Source: Asterochloris sp. CNOR1 (taxonomy: Eukaryota; Chlorophyta; Trebouxiophyceae; Trebouxiales; Trebouxiaceae). Taken from it: a stretch of DNA of 64,000 nucleotides. A program made the position numbers and the translations under genes. The notes below the pieces were generated by a model. It was not told the DNA's origin, ran no database searches, and worked only from the letters and a program-made list of their open reading frames with translations. The stretch's first letter is position 1. The number at the start of each line of letters is the position of its first letter. Shown one piece after another: positions 10,402-20,242 of this stretch. The stretch is taken from the NCBI GenBank assembly GCA_963969365.1, contig OZ017758.1, positions 496,001 through 560,000 of the forward strand, read 5' to 3'.

Positions 10402-10448
10402 GTTTGGGGTTTTCTTTATTATAACCCGTCAGGAAGTCGTTTGGGGTT
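10402..10448 (+). repeat. Dispersed GTCGTTTGGGGTT motif, copies 2 and 2b
   Basis: GTTTGGGGTT at 10402-10411 and the full GTCGTTTGGGGTT at 10436-10448, 34 bp apart in the same direction, within a T/G-rich tract. The full copy shares GAAGTCGTTTG-GGTT with the copy at 19583. Confidence 0.6.
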
Positions 10449-10961
10449 ATCGTTATGGGTTTCTCCAGAACCCCTGATCGCCATACTGGTGCCACCACCC
10501 TCATATGTGACTGCATTTCAAAAAGCACTTGTTCAGACTTCGGCTGGCGGAAAGGGGTACTCATGCCTGATGATGTGTGTTTTACATCCAGCGAATTTGC
10601 CCATACTCAGACTACACAGATATGCTCAGACCTAGGTGCCTAACTATGGACAGCAGAACCAGACAGTATCTGAACCAGACAGTATCAGCCTATTTGTGGA
10701 TCTGAGGACACCTGTTGCAGATCACTTTGACCACTGAGCTTCCTACACCAGGAACCAATTGCATTCTATCGATACATGAATTTGATGAAGTCACAACATG
10801 AATGAACTGGGTCAGGGGAGTGTTTCAAAGCTGCAAGCTCGAAGTCATTACGGTTGATGATCTAAAGCTGGGAGCCAAAGAGTCCTGGCCACTTTTCACT
10901 GCCTGATTAATCGCAGTCTCCCTTGGCAATCTGGCATACATGAGTGCAATATGCTTCTACA

Positions 10962-11633
10962 CTACTTGTGTATGTGCCAAAAGAAATCAGTCATTGCCTT
11001 GATGTCACTCCAAATGGTTGCTTCATATCCGTCAATGGGGCCATAATGCTGGATATACACTTCTCTGTAATGTGATTCAAGGAGGCACTTGACTACAACA
11101 GGACCCCCTGTGCCCAAAACAAGTAGGGGTGTAGCATAGATGGCTTGCAGCACCCAGTGGTCTGGTAAAGGTCTGGCAATGCCTTGCAGAAAGATGCTTG
11201 TGCCAACATTGAGAAGGTGCAGGTGAAGACAAGAGACCAGTCTATTGTCTGAAAAAACCAGCAGCCATCCATGACAGGCATACACAATGCTAGTGCAGTC
11301 TGTATCAGATAAAACAACAACTGCCACAAATGCGATCAAGCTCAGGGTGAAGACACGGCCGCTGGCACGTTCATCGACTGAAACCATGGGGTGCTGCCAG
11401 CAGACCTTGATGGACAGCAGAGCACCCATGAGTGTGGTCGTGGCAATCATTGCAGCTAGCTGATACCTTGCTAGATTGTGCATAAAACATGCCATGATCA
11501 AGGAAGCTGCCACGCACAACCAGATGATGGCAGCAAAGACCGCTGTGACCAGTGGCAACAGCCAGGTCTGCCTATGGTGGAACACTGAGTAGAGATGTTC
11601 GTCCTCTGAATGTGGAAACGTGCGCAGCAGCAT
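10962..11633 (-). CDS. Polytopic membrane protein of unknown function, 223 aa
   Basis: Uninterrupted frame with at least five hydrophobic helices: WLLPLVTAVFAAIIWLCVAA (about residues 25-50), YQLAAMIATTTLMGALLSI (57-75), a pair around VFTLSLIAFVAVVVL and YACHGWLLVF (95-130), and YATPLLVLGTGGPVVV near 170. The hydrophilic ends suggest an integral membrane protein with a short cytosolic tail (YEATIWSDIKAMTDFFWHIHK). A TCTGCAG just before the ATG could be an acceptor, so 5' exons are possible. No family recognised. It is transcribed toward the D5-type gene. Confidence 0.55.
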   Translation of the reverse strand: MLLRTFPHSEDEHLYSVFHHRQTWLLPLVTAVFAAIIWLCVAASLIMACFMHNLARYQLAAMIATTTLMGALLSIKVCWQHPMVSVDERASGRVFTLSLIAFVAVVVLSDTDCTSIVYACHGWLLVFSDNRLVSCLHLHLLNVGTSIFLQGIARPLPDHWVLQAIYATPLLVLGTGGPVVVKCLLESHYREVYIQHYGPIDGYEATIWSDIKAMTDFFWHIHK

Positions 11634-12230
11634 CTGCAGAGCACCACAACATCACAAGACTGCTTCTTGTGAGCCTCTGACGACAGATTGCAGTGGCCTC
11701 ACCCTGATGCCAGTTGCCTCACTGCACCACAAGCTCCCAGAGGACTAATGTGGCTCCTGCACAGGGCAGTCAAAAGGAAGGCTCTAATCCTAGCATCAGC
11801 ACAGCCTTGGCATGCCAGGCAGAAGCCAGAGAGGATAGCACCCACCTTGTGTAGGCTGCAGGTTGCGAAGGGGGCCGCTAGGATCGGAGAGTGGGTGCTC
11901 TAATGCTCTGATGTGCTAAGAAGAGTGCCTCAGACACATCGAAATCCTTATCACTAAAGCAGCTTGACTTAAAATTCAAACCCTGCTAGAGTCCCACAGC
12001 TGTGGGCTGTTATCGAAAATTCGCGGGGAAGGACACGACTGATCATCACACAACAATCACAGAAGGACAGACAAGCTATGAGCAGCTTGGCCAATGTAGG
12101 CTCACATCGCGTGGACTGCAACTCATTTGCTACAGGTTGGTTGGTTGTTGATGGCCAAGTTGTGGGGCATTCATCTGCACAATGCACTATAATCCTGCCT
12201 GCTCGAGGCGTGTTGGGCTCACATTGCTCC
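11634..12230. other. Intergenic region, divergent upstream sequence
   Basis: Lies between the minus-strand membrane-protein gene and the plus-strand F-box gene, so it should contain both promoters. Short open frames (for example 11688-11903 and 12078-12449) have no motif or neighbour support. No repeat or RNA gene seen. Confidence 0.4.
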
Positions 12231-12231
12231 A

Positions 12232-13432
12232 TTGTGCAATGCAGACCTGTCAGTGGACCTGCTTGTGCTGATACTGTCCTGGATTCCCCTCAGCAAGAGC
12301 AAGCTGGCTCTACTGTTGGTCGGGAAAGTGTGGCATGCTGCCATGACCAATCCAGCGGTGCATATGCGCATCCCAGCAGATTGTCTCAGCATGGGGCCTG
12401 CAGCACCCAAGTTGCAGAATGCCATCCTCGTTGCCATCCCCGCGCTTGAGGTGACATGTGGAATGGGGTGAGCTGCTGCTGCCGCTGCACACGCGTTTGC
12501 TCGGCACAGCCCATCTGGCATCGCCTTCGCGACGGCGGCGAAGTGCTGACCGAAGGTCAGGTGGCAGCTAGAATGCCTTTGGCATTCCTGCGGGGACTAC
12601 GTCCCCCTAAAAGCTATGCTTTGTGATCGCCCTGCGGCGATGCTAGCGAAGGCCAGAGCGAAGCTCACATCGTGCGCCAGGGGCGACCATTGACTCCATT
12701 GCCGCATGCAGGAATAACCTTGGCTGGCTTCCAAAAGGCCTCCGCTGGCTAATGTTGCGCCACGAGCCCAGTTATGCCCTGGTGGCAAGCCCAGGGGACT
12801 TCTCCATGTACCTGGGCTACCTGCCTCATCTTGAGACTCTCGCGCTGTGCGATGGCTGGCTGCCTCAACTGTGCCTTGTCGCGCCTGCGCTTAAGCTACT
12901 CAGCATCCGAATCTACGAGCACATGACCTCCAAGCTACAGTCACTGCAGCGCCACCCTACCTTGCAGACAATCATGATGAGTATTGAGACCTTGCCAAGC
13001 CCTAATCATCTCCCTCTGTTCCTCCCTGAAGCTTGCACGGTGAGCAACCTGACGACAAGATTTCGCCTTGGAGATGTCTCAAGTGGCCTGCCACCTCCAC
13101 CATTTTTGCCCCGCATCTTCAACATGACAGCCTCCACACACGAGCCGACTGAACTTCACAAAACAGACCTTGCTCCCGTCAGCGCCTGCTCCATGTTGCG
13201 TACGCTCACCATCATTGTGCTTGGGGACAAGCTCACCCTGTGTGGCATCCATACTCTGCCTCCCAGCCTCAGCCTGATCATGATTCGCTGGGAACCAGCA
13301 CACCCGCCAGCTCATCTGTTCTACCAGATAGTCCCCGGCTGGGGTTGCAGGCTTGCTAGGCCCAACACGCAAGACATGCTCCACCTCTATCGCATCCCTG
13401 GAGTTCCTCAGCTGAGCAATGTTGCCATGTGA
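12232..13432 (+). CDS. F-box / leucine-rich protein, two or more exons
   Basis: Exon ending at 12467 carries a canonical F-box: LSVDLLVLILSWIPLSKSK followed by LLVGKVWHAAM. The intron is 12468-12711 (GTGAG...TGCAG) and the frame resumes exactly at 12712. The second exon (to 13432) holds degenerate leucine-rich segments (LGYLPHLETLALCDGW, LVAPALKLLSIR, SACSMLRTLTIIVLG, LPPSLSLIMIRW). F-box proteins serve as substrate receptors of SCF ubiquitin ligases; the leucine-rich part would bind the target. No in-frame ATG is seen right before the F-box, so a 5' exon is probably missing from this call. The intron carries an array of six perfect hairpins (12525-12641). Confidence 0.7.
12525..12641. repeat. 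Array of back-to-back perfect short hairpins inside an intron
   Basis: Six stem-loops follow each other in 117 bp: CTTCGC/GCGAAG (12525-12543), CTGACC-GAA-GGTCAG (12546-12560), GAATGCC-TTT-GGCATTC (12571-12587), GGGGAC-TAC-GTCCCC (12592-12606), AAAGC-TAT-GCTTT (12610-12622) and ATCGCC-CTGC-GGCGAT (12626-12641). Stem sequences differ, but stem length (5-7 bp) and loop length (mostly 3-4) are conserved. It sits in the intron of the F-box/LRR gene. Confidence 0.85.
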
Positions 13433-13798
13433 TTCATTCAGACCCGTGCATGCACAATAACAAGCAAAGCTCAAAGGTTGCTCAAAGATGCTTACTAGTA
13501 GCCCCCTTATACTTGCCAAATGGAATCAAGCCCAATTGGCTGCTGGGGTTTTGCGGCAAAGCGTTGCCGTTTGGCAACACTAGCGTTAGCATAGCGGCAG
13601 GGCCTCTGACCCCGCACAAGAACCTTGGGTTCTCTGCCTTTGCCGCATCGCCGCAGGGCGTTGGCAACTGGGGGTGTAGCTGTAGTCATCTGTTTGTACA
13701 TAGCTTGAAGTGTCCTGATATTGAAGTTGTCTGTTCCTCTAAACTCAACCCAACTAGCAGATGATGTATGCCAAGAGTATTGAACAGGAAGTTGGACA
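13433..13798. repeat. Convergent intergenic region with hairpins
   Basis: Lies between the ends of two convergent genes. Contains perfect hairpins CGGCAA/TTGCCG (13554-13569), GTTGCC-GTTT-GGCAAC (13563-13578; the two overlap and could be alternative folds) and GAACC-TTG-GGTTC (13620-13632). No gene recognised. Confidence 0.65.
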
Positions 13799-14553
13799 TC
13801 ATCCTTCATAAAACCCTGAGGTAAGTGACATGAACTTGAATGGCGCTTCCAGCAGGTCATGGAGGGCAGACAGGGTGGCAGGAGCTTTGCCGTTGAACCT
13901 CTCAAGGACCACCTTCTGGACAACTTTATCCACCTCCCTCGTCAACAGCGCTTCCCCAAAAAAAATCCAAATGGCACCTTTATTCCCTGGAAAATCAGGG
14001 TGCGTCTGCCGCCTCGCCAACTGTGGGGACCAAAATCTACCTCCCAACGCCGGCTGCTGCTTTGCCAGCTGTGGGGGGTCCATGAACAGACGCGTTGCCA
14101 GCTCCTTGGGGTCCAGATCGACAGCCTGCAGTGAAAGCAAAGCATACTGGCCAGCGGTACTACTAGCATCGCAGGTGCGCAAGTTCCTGCAAAGGCCTTT
14201 TGCCCTGCCTATCCCACCTTCATGTCCTGCATGATGCCTGCAGAGTAGTAGGGTGTGCCAAGCATGCGCTCTGCTTCAGCAGCCACAGCAGACGCCTCCA
14301 GGTTTATATCGTCTGCCAGCTGTCGCAGACGGGTTCTATGATCCATGAGGTCTTGAGGCAGGTGCTGCAGCACCGGGGCAAGCTCTGCTCTCTGCTGCAG
14401 CAGGGCCCCTTCCTTCACAGCAGGGTCTTCCAGATAGGCCTTGAGGCATCCCTGAGTAGCCCAGGCCACTGCTTCCAGGTAGGCCACAAAAAGCAAATCT
14501 GACCTTCGCTGACCACTTGCATCACTAGCCTTGCTTGAAGCTGAAGGCAACAT
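13799..14553 (-). CDS. Two-exon protein of unknown function, 220 aa
   Basis: Exon 1 is 14553-14218, the intron 14217-14126 (GTGGGA...CTGCAG, 92 bp) and exon 2 is 14125-13799; the frame is kept exactly and gives 220 residues. Exon 1 is helical (LLFVAYLEAVAWATQGCLK, RLRQLADDINLEASAVAAEAER). Exon 2 has VDLDPKELATRLFMDPPQLA, GAIWIFFGEALLTREVDKVV and a helical end. No family recognised and no membrane helix is certain. Immediately 5' of the ATG lies a cluster of six ACGT cores (14554-14594). It follows the zinc-finger gene on the same strand by 167 bp, so the two might be co-regulated. Confidence 0.65.
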
Positions 14554-14594
14554 ACGTGAGACGTCACACGTCGAACGTCACATACGTAGAACGT
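14554..14594. promoter_or_regulatory. Six ACGT cores at 7-bp spacing directly upstream of a start codon
   Basis: ACGT occurs at 14554, 14561, 14568, 14575, 14584 and 14591, so the steps are 7, 7, 7, 9 and 7 bases. Contexts include GACGTCAC and CACGTC. ACGT is the core bound by plant and algal bZIP and bHLH factors. The cluster abuts the ATG (14553) of the 220-residue gene on the minus strand, in its 5' leader or promoter. Confidence 0.6.
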
Positions 14595-14720
14595 GTTCAG
14601 AGGGATCGGTAGTAATAGTTGACTGTGAGATTTAGAGTCTGATGCCAGAGTTCCCAGCAACCCCTGCTATCTTGAGAGAGCTGAGGAGGTGCTCACTGTT
14701 TCATTGGCTTTGAGGTCGAC

Positions 14721-15918
14721 TCACTCAGAAATCTCAGGCAAACCATCAGGAAAAGAACATTCATCAAACTCATTGATCTCATCAACCTGCTTTCTCTTGA
14801 GGTCCTCATAGTCCTCAATTGCCAAGTCATGCCTGTCTTCAACCGTGTTTATCAGAGCAATGATATCCTCCTGCAGATACTAGGATTGGTGAGTGGCAAG
14901 GCGAAGCAGGACTATTCCACGCAAAGCAAGACAAATCATCACCCGCTTTTTCTTCAGCGATGACAGCTCGTTAGCCACCTTCTCCACAACCTTGCGCTTC
15001 TCCACACGTTGGCGGCCATGGACCTCCCGCAGTCTAGCTCTGTCGGCAAGATTTCTGGCACTGATGCTCATGCGGCCACTCTCCAGGATCTCGTCAACAT
15101 GCATCTGATAGGGAGAGGGCGAGGGGTGGGGTAACCCCCCCGCTGATGGGGAGTTGCCAGGCTTTGGTGAAGTTGGCCCCTCTAAATCCCCCCCATTGCT
15201 TGTGCCAACGTACGGGTCCGCGGCGCGGATGCTAGTACCAACCTGCAGAGTGGGTGTTCTTCAAGTCTGCCATGCATAGAGCTGCATGCTGGCAGGTTTT
15301 AGGGGAAAGGGACTTTGTCCCATGAAAGCACCTCTGTAAGCGCTTACCTCCTCATCTTCAATGGGTCTCTGGGCCACAGACGAAGACACCTGCGGGCAAG
15401 CCTCAAGCAGCTGCTTCACCGCAGCAGATGGCTTGCTGATCAGCTTGGTGGGTCTGATGATCTTCTCCCCGGCCTCGTCCACGGCCTCCAGCTGACAAAG
15501 ATGATGTTGAGCCCCTCTGCCCTTAGGCAGCTTCCTGCAAGGTGGTTGGAATCTCCGTTGCAAATTGAGTGAGCACACAGCAGTGTCAGTTAGGTGGGAA
15601 ACAAACTCACATCTTGTGTGTTTTCATGTGCTCCCTCCAACGCTTAGGGTCAAGGTATCCTAGCACTGGGCACTCTGCCACAGGGCAGACGTGTGCAGGC
15701 CTGAGAGCCCCAGCACCATCACTGGACTCCCCATCTACCAGCCACACTGCATAGTTGGCTTGGAGCTGCTCCAAGGTGATGCCCATGAAAGGGTTCTTGT
15801 GGCCAGCCTGGCGCCAGGTGCCAAGGTCTGTTGCATGGTTGGCAGAGACTTTGTGCTGCAGCCATTGTGGTGGCACCATGCTCTGCTTTTCACATACGGT
15901 TTGCAAACTGTCACACAA
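14721..15918 (-). CDS. C2H2 zinc-finger protein, four exons, 314 aa
   Basis: Exons 15918-15611, 15534-15348, 15242-14943 and 14870-14721 join in perfect phase (lengths 308, 187, 300 and 150) with GTGAG/GTAAG/GTGAT donors and TGCAG acceptors. Exon 1 ends in one C2H2 finger: CPVAEC then REHMKTHK (spacing C-x4-C-x12-H-x3-H). Exon 2 contains LEAVDEAGEKIIRPTKL. Exon 3 is Pro/Gly-rich, then basic and coiled-coil-like (REVHGRQRVEKRKVVEKV). Exon 4 is acidic (EDIIALINTVEDRHDLAIED) and ends FPDGLPEISE. A nuclear DNA- or RNA-binding regulator is likely from the finger; partners are unknown. The upstream start could be longer. Confidence 0.7.
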
Positions 15919-15972
15919 AGTGCAACCTCAGTGCCTAGGAGCTGACATAAGGCAAGGGTCTGCTTGAAAGCA

Positions 15973-16043
15973 GGCTACGTAGCTGGCGTTCCGCCTTAAG
16001 GGGTGTGGTGAAAGCAAAGCTTTCACACCCGACCTATGGTCGG
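15973..16043. repeat. Hairpin cluster in a divergent intergenic region
   Basis: Contains the palindrome GCTACGTAGC (15973-15982), GGCG-TTC-CGCC (15985-15995), a long stem at 16001-16030 (GGGTGTGGTGAAAGC paired with GCTTTCACACCC around an AAA loop, with one 3-base bulge) and CCGACC-TAT-GGTCGG (16029-16043). It lies between the divergent zinc-finger gene (start 15918) and the 188-residue gene (start 16290). A low-complexity CCCTGTGCCTGCG-like tract follows to about 16095. Confidence 0.75.
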
Positions 16044-16183
16044 CCCTGTGCCTGCGCCCTATGCCTGCGCCCTCTGCCCTGTGCCCTCTGCCCTAGGCCT
16101 GGGAGGCGCTCTTTTCCTTATTTAGAATCCCAGCTGATCAATCAACTGCAAGCACAAAGGGGAGGCCTGTTGTCCCTCGAACA

Positions 16184-16199
16184 CCTGCTACGTAGCAGG
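16184..16199. repeat. Perfect 16-bp palindrome
   Basis: CCTGCTACGTAGCAGG reads the same on both strands. It lies about 90 bp upstream of the start codon at 16290 and echoes the CTACGTAG core at 15973-15982. Confidence 0.8.
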
Positions 16200-16289
16200 C
16201 GCTCTGCTCCTTATTGAGCAAACACCACTGCTAGGTTGTCTGCTGCAACGCCCTGTGCCACTGGAAATCGTGTAGGTTTTGCTGGCGTG

Positions 16290-17079
16290 ATGGCAGGGAC
16301 TTCCAAGCAAGAGGTAAGCTGCAGCGATATGCACAAACTTGCGACGCTGGGCAAGCAGGCAGGCAAGACATCAGAGCATGGGCCATTTGCAGCTGCCCCA
16401 TGACATGCAAATACTGCTAGCAATGTACGGAGCTTGCCTGCCCTGCACTGCAGGAAGAGTTTGAGAGAAAGCTGTCTGCCCTCCCACAAGACACAGCCAA
16501 CAAGATCGCGATGTGCCTTCGCTGCGACGCTGCAGAAAGCCGCCGCCAGCTGGAGGCTTGCAGGGCAGACTATGCAGCGCTGGAGGCAACCAACCATGAC
16601 CTCATGGACCGTGAAAAGTCCCTCAGGTGAGTCTCACCTGCTGGCTGTGTGACTTGCATCAAAGCATGGCGACCACAATACCTGCCCACACCGTTCCTGC
16701 TGCGTTTAGGGGCCGGGCAGTCTACGACTGTGCCAGAGGCTTCCTGCATTCAGGCAGGCAGGGCGGGCAGATCCTTGCGGCGCAGAGAATGGCGGAGCTC
16801 ATGGTGGACAAGCTCAATCTTCCAGTGCAATCTCTGGTGTATGCTTTGATCAGGACACCGCTCAATGAGGACTACCCATACCTTGCAGACGCTCTGCACA
16901 AGAGGCTGCGCCAGATCCAAGCCCCGCCCTTGGATGGCCTGCAGCTCTTCTACAAGACATGGAACGAGGAGCACTCGTGCGAAAGAGATTGCCCACTGGG
17001 AGAAGCCCTCCACGAGTTTGCCTGCCAGATGCATGGCGAAGAGCTGATGCTGAATGACATTGAAGGTATCATCTCCTAA
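16290..17079 (+). CDS. Three-exon protein with N-terminal coiled coil, 188 aa
   Basis: Exons 16290-16313, 16454-16626 and 16710-17079 join in exact phase (24, 173 and 370 bases) with GTAAG/GTGAG donors and CTGCAG/TTTAG acceptors. Residues about 8-65 form a charged coiled coil (EEEFERKLSALPQDTANKI ... RRQLEACRADYAALEATNH). The rest is globular and helical (VYDCARGFLHSGRQGGQI, LNEDYPYLADALHKRLRQI) with an acidic C-terminus. No family recognised. It converges on the first F-box-like copy, whose 3' end is about 150 bp downstream. Confidence 0.65.
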
Positions 17080-17234
17080 ATGGGAGACCTCCACCTCAGC
17101 ACTGAAGATGAGAATGCTGCTGTGGCTGCCATCCCAGAGGAAGAATAGGCTGCCTCTTCTGTGTGGTAACAGCAGTCATGCTTGTGTTCACGTATGCCAA
17201 CCTTGTGCTTTGTGTCCAGAGGTGCCCGTTCAAT

Positions 17235-17964
17235 TTAGAGGTGCCTTTGCGACTCAAAGAGTTCAGCCCATTTGAAAGGCTGCAGCTTGAACATGGGTGC
17301 AGGCCACAGCGTGATGTGTCCCTCCTGATAACAAGTGCTCTGCCAGTCAAGCAGAACTGAGTGGTTCAGCTGATCAAACAGGTGCATGTGGGCCATGTTG
17401 CTGACGATGCAAACTTTGCCATTGGCAATGTGCTTGACAACATAAGCTAAGAGAGAACTGAGGTCCATCTTGCCTGGTAAATGTGCTTTTCTGGGAAAAT
17501 TGACCGCAACACCTCAACAGCTGCCTCAGAAGCAGCCTCTAGGCCTTCTGTGGGCTCCAATGTGTCGTCCTCCATCACAGGGGTTGTATAAACAACACTT
17601 AGCCACTCTGCAACCAACCACATAACACAGCTAGCTGGTGTGTATTGGCCTGCTGTCACTGCTGCTCACCAGTGAAGTCCACCAGGTAGCTCCACTGCAC
17701 ATGTGCATTGCTTCCAGACCACCCACTCTCCACAGCTGATCTCAGAGCTTCGCTGATGTCTGGAATTGCTGACTGTGGAACTCTCCATGTTCCTGGGCAG
17801 AGCTGAGTGGTTTTGGGTGGCTTGATGCCTCTGTGCAGCTGTCTGCAGCAGAACCGAAGCTGCACAACATCGTAGTCGCACAGGAGTGCAGCTATGCACT
17901 GCAGCAACACATCCTGCAGAGCTGTGATGTTGACCATGGCCGCTTCTTGGGGCCTTGCGTTCAA
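17235..17964 (-). pseudogene. F-box-like protein gene, copy 1 (frame-broken by 1 base)
   Basis: Begins with an F-box-like helix set, ITALQDVLLQCIAALLCDY then VVQLRFCCRQLHRG, continues with TWRVPQSAIPDISEALRSA, and is split by an intron (donor after DFTG, acceptor TTGCAG before WLSVVYTTPVMED). Near 17471-17474 it has one base fewer than copy 2, so the last part (DLSSLLAYVVKHI ... HITLWPAPMFKLQPF) is in another frame. A rare GC-AG intron could in principle rescue this. The copy at 25907-26594 is uninterrupted here but broken elsewhere. The original protein was probably an SCF receptor-like protein. Confidence 0.65.
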
Positions 17965-18039
17965 TGCCTGAAAGCTGGGGCTTGGGGTTGAGTTCGCAAG
18001 AAGCCCACAGCTGTGGCAACCCTAGCTAGGTTTTTGACA

Positions 18040-18400
18040 GTCTTGCTAAATAAAGGGCTCATTCATCCTCCTGAGGGGCTTAGCACCTTGAGCTGCACAA
18101 AATGAGACAGGGTGGAGCGCCTTGTCCAGGATGATGATGACTCAGCGCGTCAGACTCACAGTCAGCGATTGCTCAGCGCACATCCAGATTCAGCGTCATG
18201 GAGTCCCTATCTAGATTTTGTGACATTTTACAGCACACTTTGTGAAGGCAGCAGGTGTATCTACAGCTTGAGGTGAGATCGGCCTACGCCGATATGGCCG
18301 CATGGCCATCTGAGCTGTTGCTGACCCTTTCTGTCTCCTGTACACCTGCCTAACAGGCCTGCTGCAATTGCCAAGGCTTGACTACTGCATCCTGTGACTG
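18040..18400. repeat. Intergenic region with two adjacent perfect hairpins
   Basis: ATCGGC-CTAC-GCCGAT (18278-18293) and ATGGCC-GCAT-GGCCAT (18294-18309) abut with no gap. They lie between F-box-like copy 1 (minus) and the peptidase gene (plus). Another hairpin, GCCGC-ATA-GCGGC (18511-18523), sits in the next gene's presumed intron. Confidence 0.7.
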
Positions 18401-18402
18401 TA

Positions 18403-19416
18403 GGAAAATCCAGCGGCGCGGCTTTGCTGGGCGCATTCAGGGAGGTACTAGGAGCGTTGCACACCTCAGAAGTGAGTATGGGGCTGTGTCTGGGCGCGAC
18501 TACGTTGCTAGCCGCATAGCGGCGCCAACAGCTGACTGTGTGTCTGAACAGATGTGCTTTGTGCTGCAGAGGCCATGTTCCCCAGCCAGGGCTGCCAGAA
18601 TACTCTTCGTATTGCCGTGCTGCCCAACAGCAGTGAGCAGCCACCCCCCCCTCCAAAAGCTTTTGGGACGGGGTTCCTGCTCAAAAAGGCCTTGCACCCT
18701 GAGCGCAGCGACATCCGCCTTGTTCAGACCAACGAACATGTGCTCAATGCGGCAGGAAAAGCGCCTGGTGCCATTGTGGTCATTGATGCCAGTGGCATTT
18801 TTGCCCTGGTCAGTGCAGTGGTGTTTGACACAACACTTGACCTGGCTGTGCTCCTCACGAAGCATCCCTACGATGAGCGAGAAGGCCTGGACATAGTGGA
18901 CACAGACCATATTGAGGTTGGCTCACAGGTAAAGGTTTTCTTAACAACTGCTGAGCCCCTCGACGCCCCTCTTCATCCTGATATGCCTCAATGCAGGTTC
19001 ACACATGGGGCTTTCCGTCACCATATGATAGGCTTGTGCCATTACTGGCTGTGGGCCACATTTCTGGTCATACAGAACGGGACGTATTCCTCAACATGGC
19101 CATCAACGCTGGCAACTCTGGAGGTGCTGTTCTTGACGAGAATGGCAAAGTGGTAGCTGTTGTTAAAGAAAAATATATATCAGGTTATGCCGAGCTGGCA
19201 GTGGATCTGTCAGGCTTGCAAGCCGTCACTGGTGCAGCTCAGCTGTCGGTTGGGGACCACAGCGTAGATTTGGGTGCTGTGATCCACAGAGCAATCACCT
19301 TTACCCATGAAGCATCACAGCTGGTTATGGGGATTGCTATCAGAGCTGAAGTTGTCAGGGGTTTTCTTGTTGCCCACATTCCAGCTTTGTATGCTGTCTC
19401 CCCCCAGCAGCAATGA
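18403..19416 (+). CDS. Trypsin-like (Deg/S1C-like) serine peptidase, spliced
   Basis: A likely first exon (about 18403-18470: SSGAALLGAFREVLGALHTSE) precedes exon 18570-18928 and exon 18997-19416; the last intron (18929-18996, GTAAAG...TGCAG, 68 bp) joins in phase. The fold's landmarks are in order: FGTGFLLKKA (start of the first barrel), VQTNEHVL (histidine), TTLDLAVLL (aspartate), then INAGNSGGAVLDENGKVV (serine in GNSGG). The full catalytic triad is present. Family knowledge: such peptidases act in protein quality control or, in mobile elements and viruses, in maturation. No transit or signal peptide could be assigned because the start is uncertain. No PDZ domain is seen, so it is shorter than typical Deg proteins. 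Confidence 0.78.
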
Positions 19417-19582
19417 TCTTCGCCCGCTCGGACAGTGGCTGTTTATTGAGCTCGTTGATGAAGCGCTGTGCTTTTGCATCATGAGCTAGAACAAAGCTGC
19501 CTGATATGATCTTTGGCATGTTTGTTCCTCCTTAATTACAAAATATTTCTTGTGTCAAATTGTGCAGCTATGTCGTCAAGAA

Positions 19583-19595
19583 GTCGTTTGAGGTT
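19583..19595 (+). repeat. Dispersed GTCGTTTGGGGTT motif, copy 3 (one mismatch)
   Basis: GTCGTTTGAGGTT; with flanks it shares GAAGTCGTTTG-GGTT with the copy at 10436. It lies 3' of both the peptidase gene and the convergent 19634-20242 gene. Confidence 0.5.
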
Positions 19596-19633
19596 CATTA
19601 ACATGCCAGATGTGTACAGACTGCCACAGCTCA

Positions 19634-20242
19634 TCATGTGAAGCAACTCAGCAACCAGCACTTGCTCTCATGCACAACATCTGCAGTGTTCCAAGGACCA
19701 CCGTCTGCACAGTCTGCTATCAGCTGCAAGCGGGCAGTCAACCCTTTGTTTGGCTTGGCCTCTTCTTGTGCTGCCTGTAGCAAGTCTTCATTGGCAGCAA
19801 CAAGTCTGCCTTCAGAGATCTGTGTGGCCATAGCATGCAGGGTAGGGAATGCCTCTGGTCTCAGTGTTGAAGCCTTCTTCCAGTTTGGTGCTCCAGTCCC
19901 CTTGCTGCGAAACTGGTACTGGACCAGATGTTGTGCGGCCTTCGCCGCCATTGCAAATGCGATTGCAAGCGCATTGACACTGTTCAGTCCAAGTGCATCT
20001 AGGCTCTGGATAGCAGCCTCAATGCCAGCAATGTGAGCACAGCTCACGGCGTGCGCGCAGGCGCACTTCGCCAGGCGCGGAGGCGTGCCAAGCACCCTGG
20101 AGCAATTCTCCAGCTTCTCTGCTATCACTCTCAACTTGCTCAAGGCCTTCCTGCAAGTTGAGTCGCTGTCATACAAGTTTTGTCTGGCAGGGCTCTGCCC
20201 GTGTGCGCATGCACAACCCAGCATCAATGCAGCAGTTGCCAT
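19634..20242 (-). CDS. Alanine-rich helical protein of unknown function, 202 aa, intronless
   Basis: Single frame from ATG at 20242. It has a hydrophobic Ala-rich start (MATAALMLGCACAHG), a helical middle (RKALSKLRVIAEKLENCSR, VNALAIAFAMAAKAAQHLV) and a C-terminal part with LRPEAFPTLHAMATQISEG and LLQAAQEEAKPNKG. No domain recognised. The start codon lies within the perfect hairpin 20235-20250, and the coding region contains further hairpins (GTGCGC-GCAG-GCGCAC at 20051-20066; GCGGC-CTTC-GCCGC at about 19935-19948). A decayed relative of its 3' part is found at 25530-25860. Confidence 0.55.
   Translation of the reverse strand: MATAALMLGCACAHGQSPARQNLYDSDSTCRKALSKLRVIAEKLENCSRVLGTPPRLAKCACAHAVSCAHIAGIEAAIQSLDALGLNSVNALAIAFAMAAKAAQHLVQYQFRSKGTGAPNWKKASTLRPEAFPTLHAMATQISEGRLVAANEDLLQAAQEEAKPNKGLTARLQLIADCADGGPWNTADVVHESKCWLLSCFT

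Larger units (their letters stand above)
9718..10961. other. Intergenic region with repeats, no gene recognised
   Basis: No convincing ORF in 1.2 kb. It holds a unit related to the 20.3-kb tandem repeat (10241-10300), two copies of the TTTGGGGTT motif (10402-10411 and 10436-10448) and a 15-bp tandem duplication, GAACCAGACAGTATC, at 10656-10670 and 10672-10686. It lies between the 3' end of the D5-type gene and the 3' end of the convergent membrane-protein gene. Confidence 0.6.

Noticed and set aside
10402-10448. Telomere-like repeat from TTTGGGG blocks
   Set aside because: Only two blocks with unequal spacing, and the motif extends to GTCGTTTGGGGTT; not a tandem telomeric repeat.
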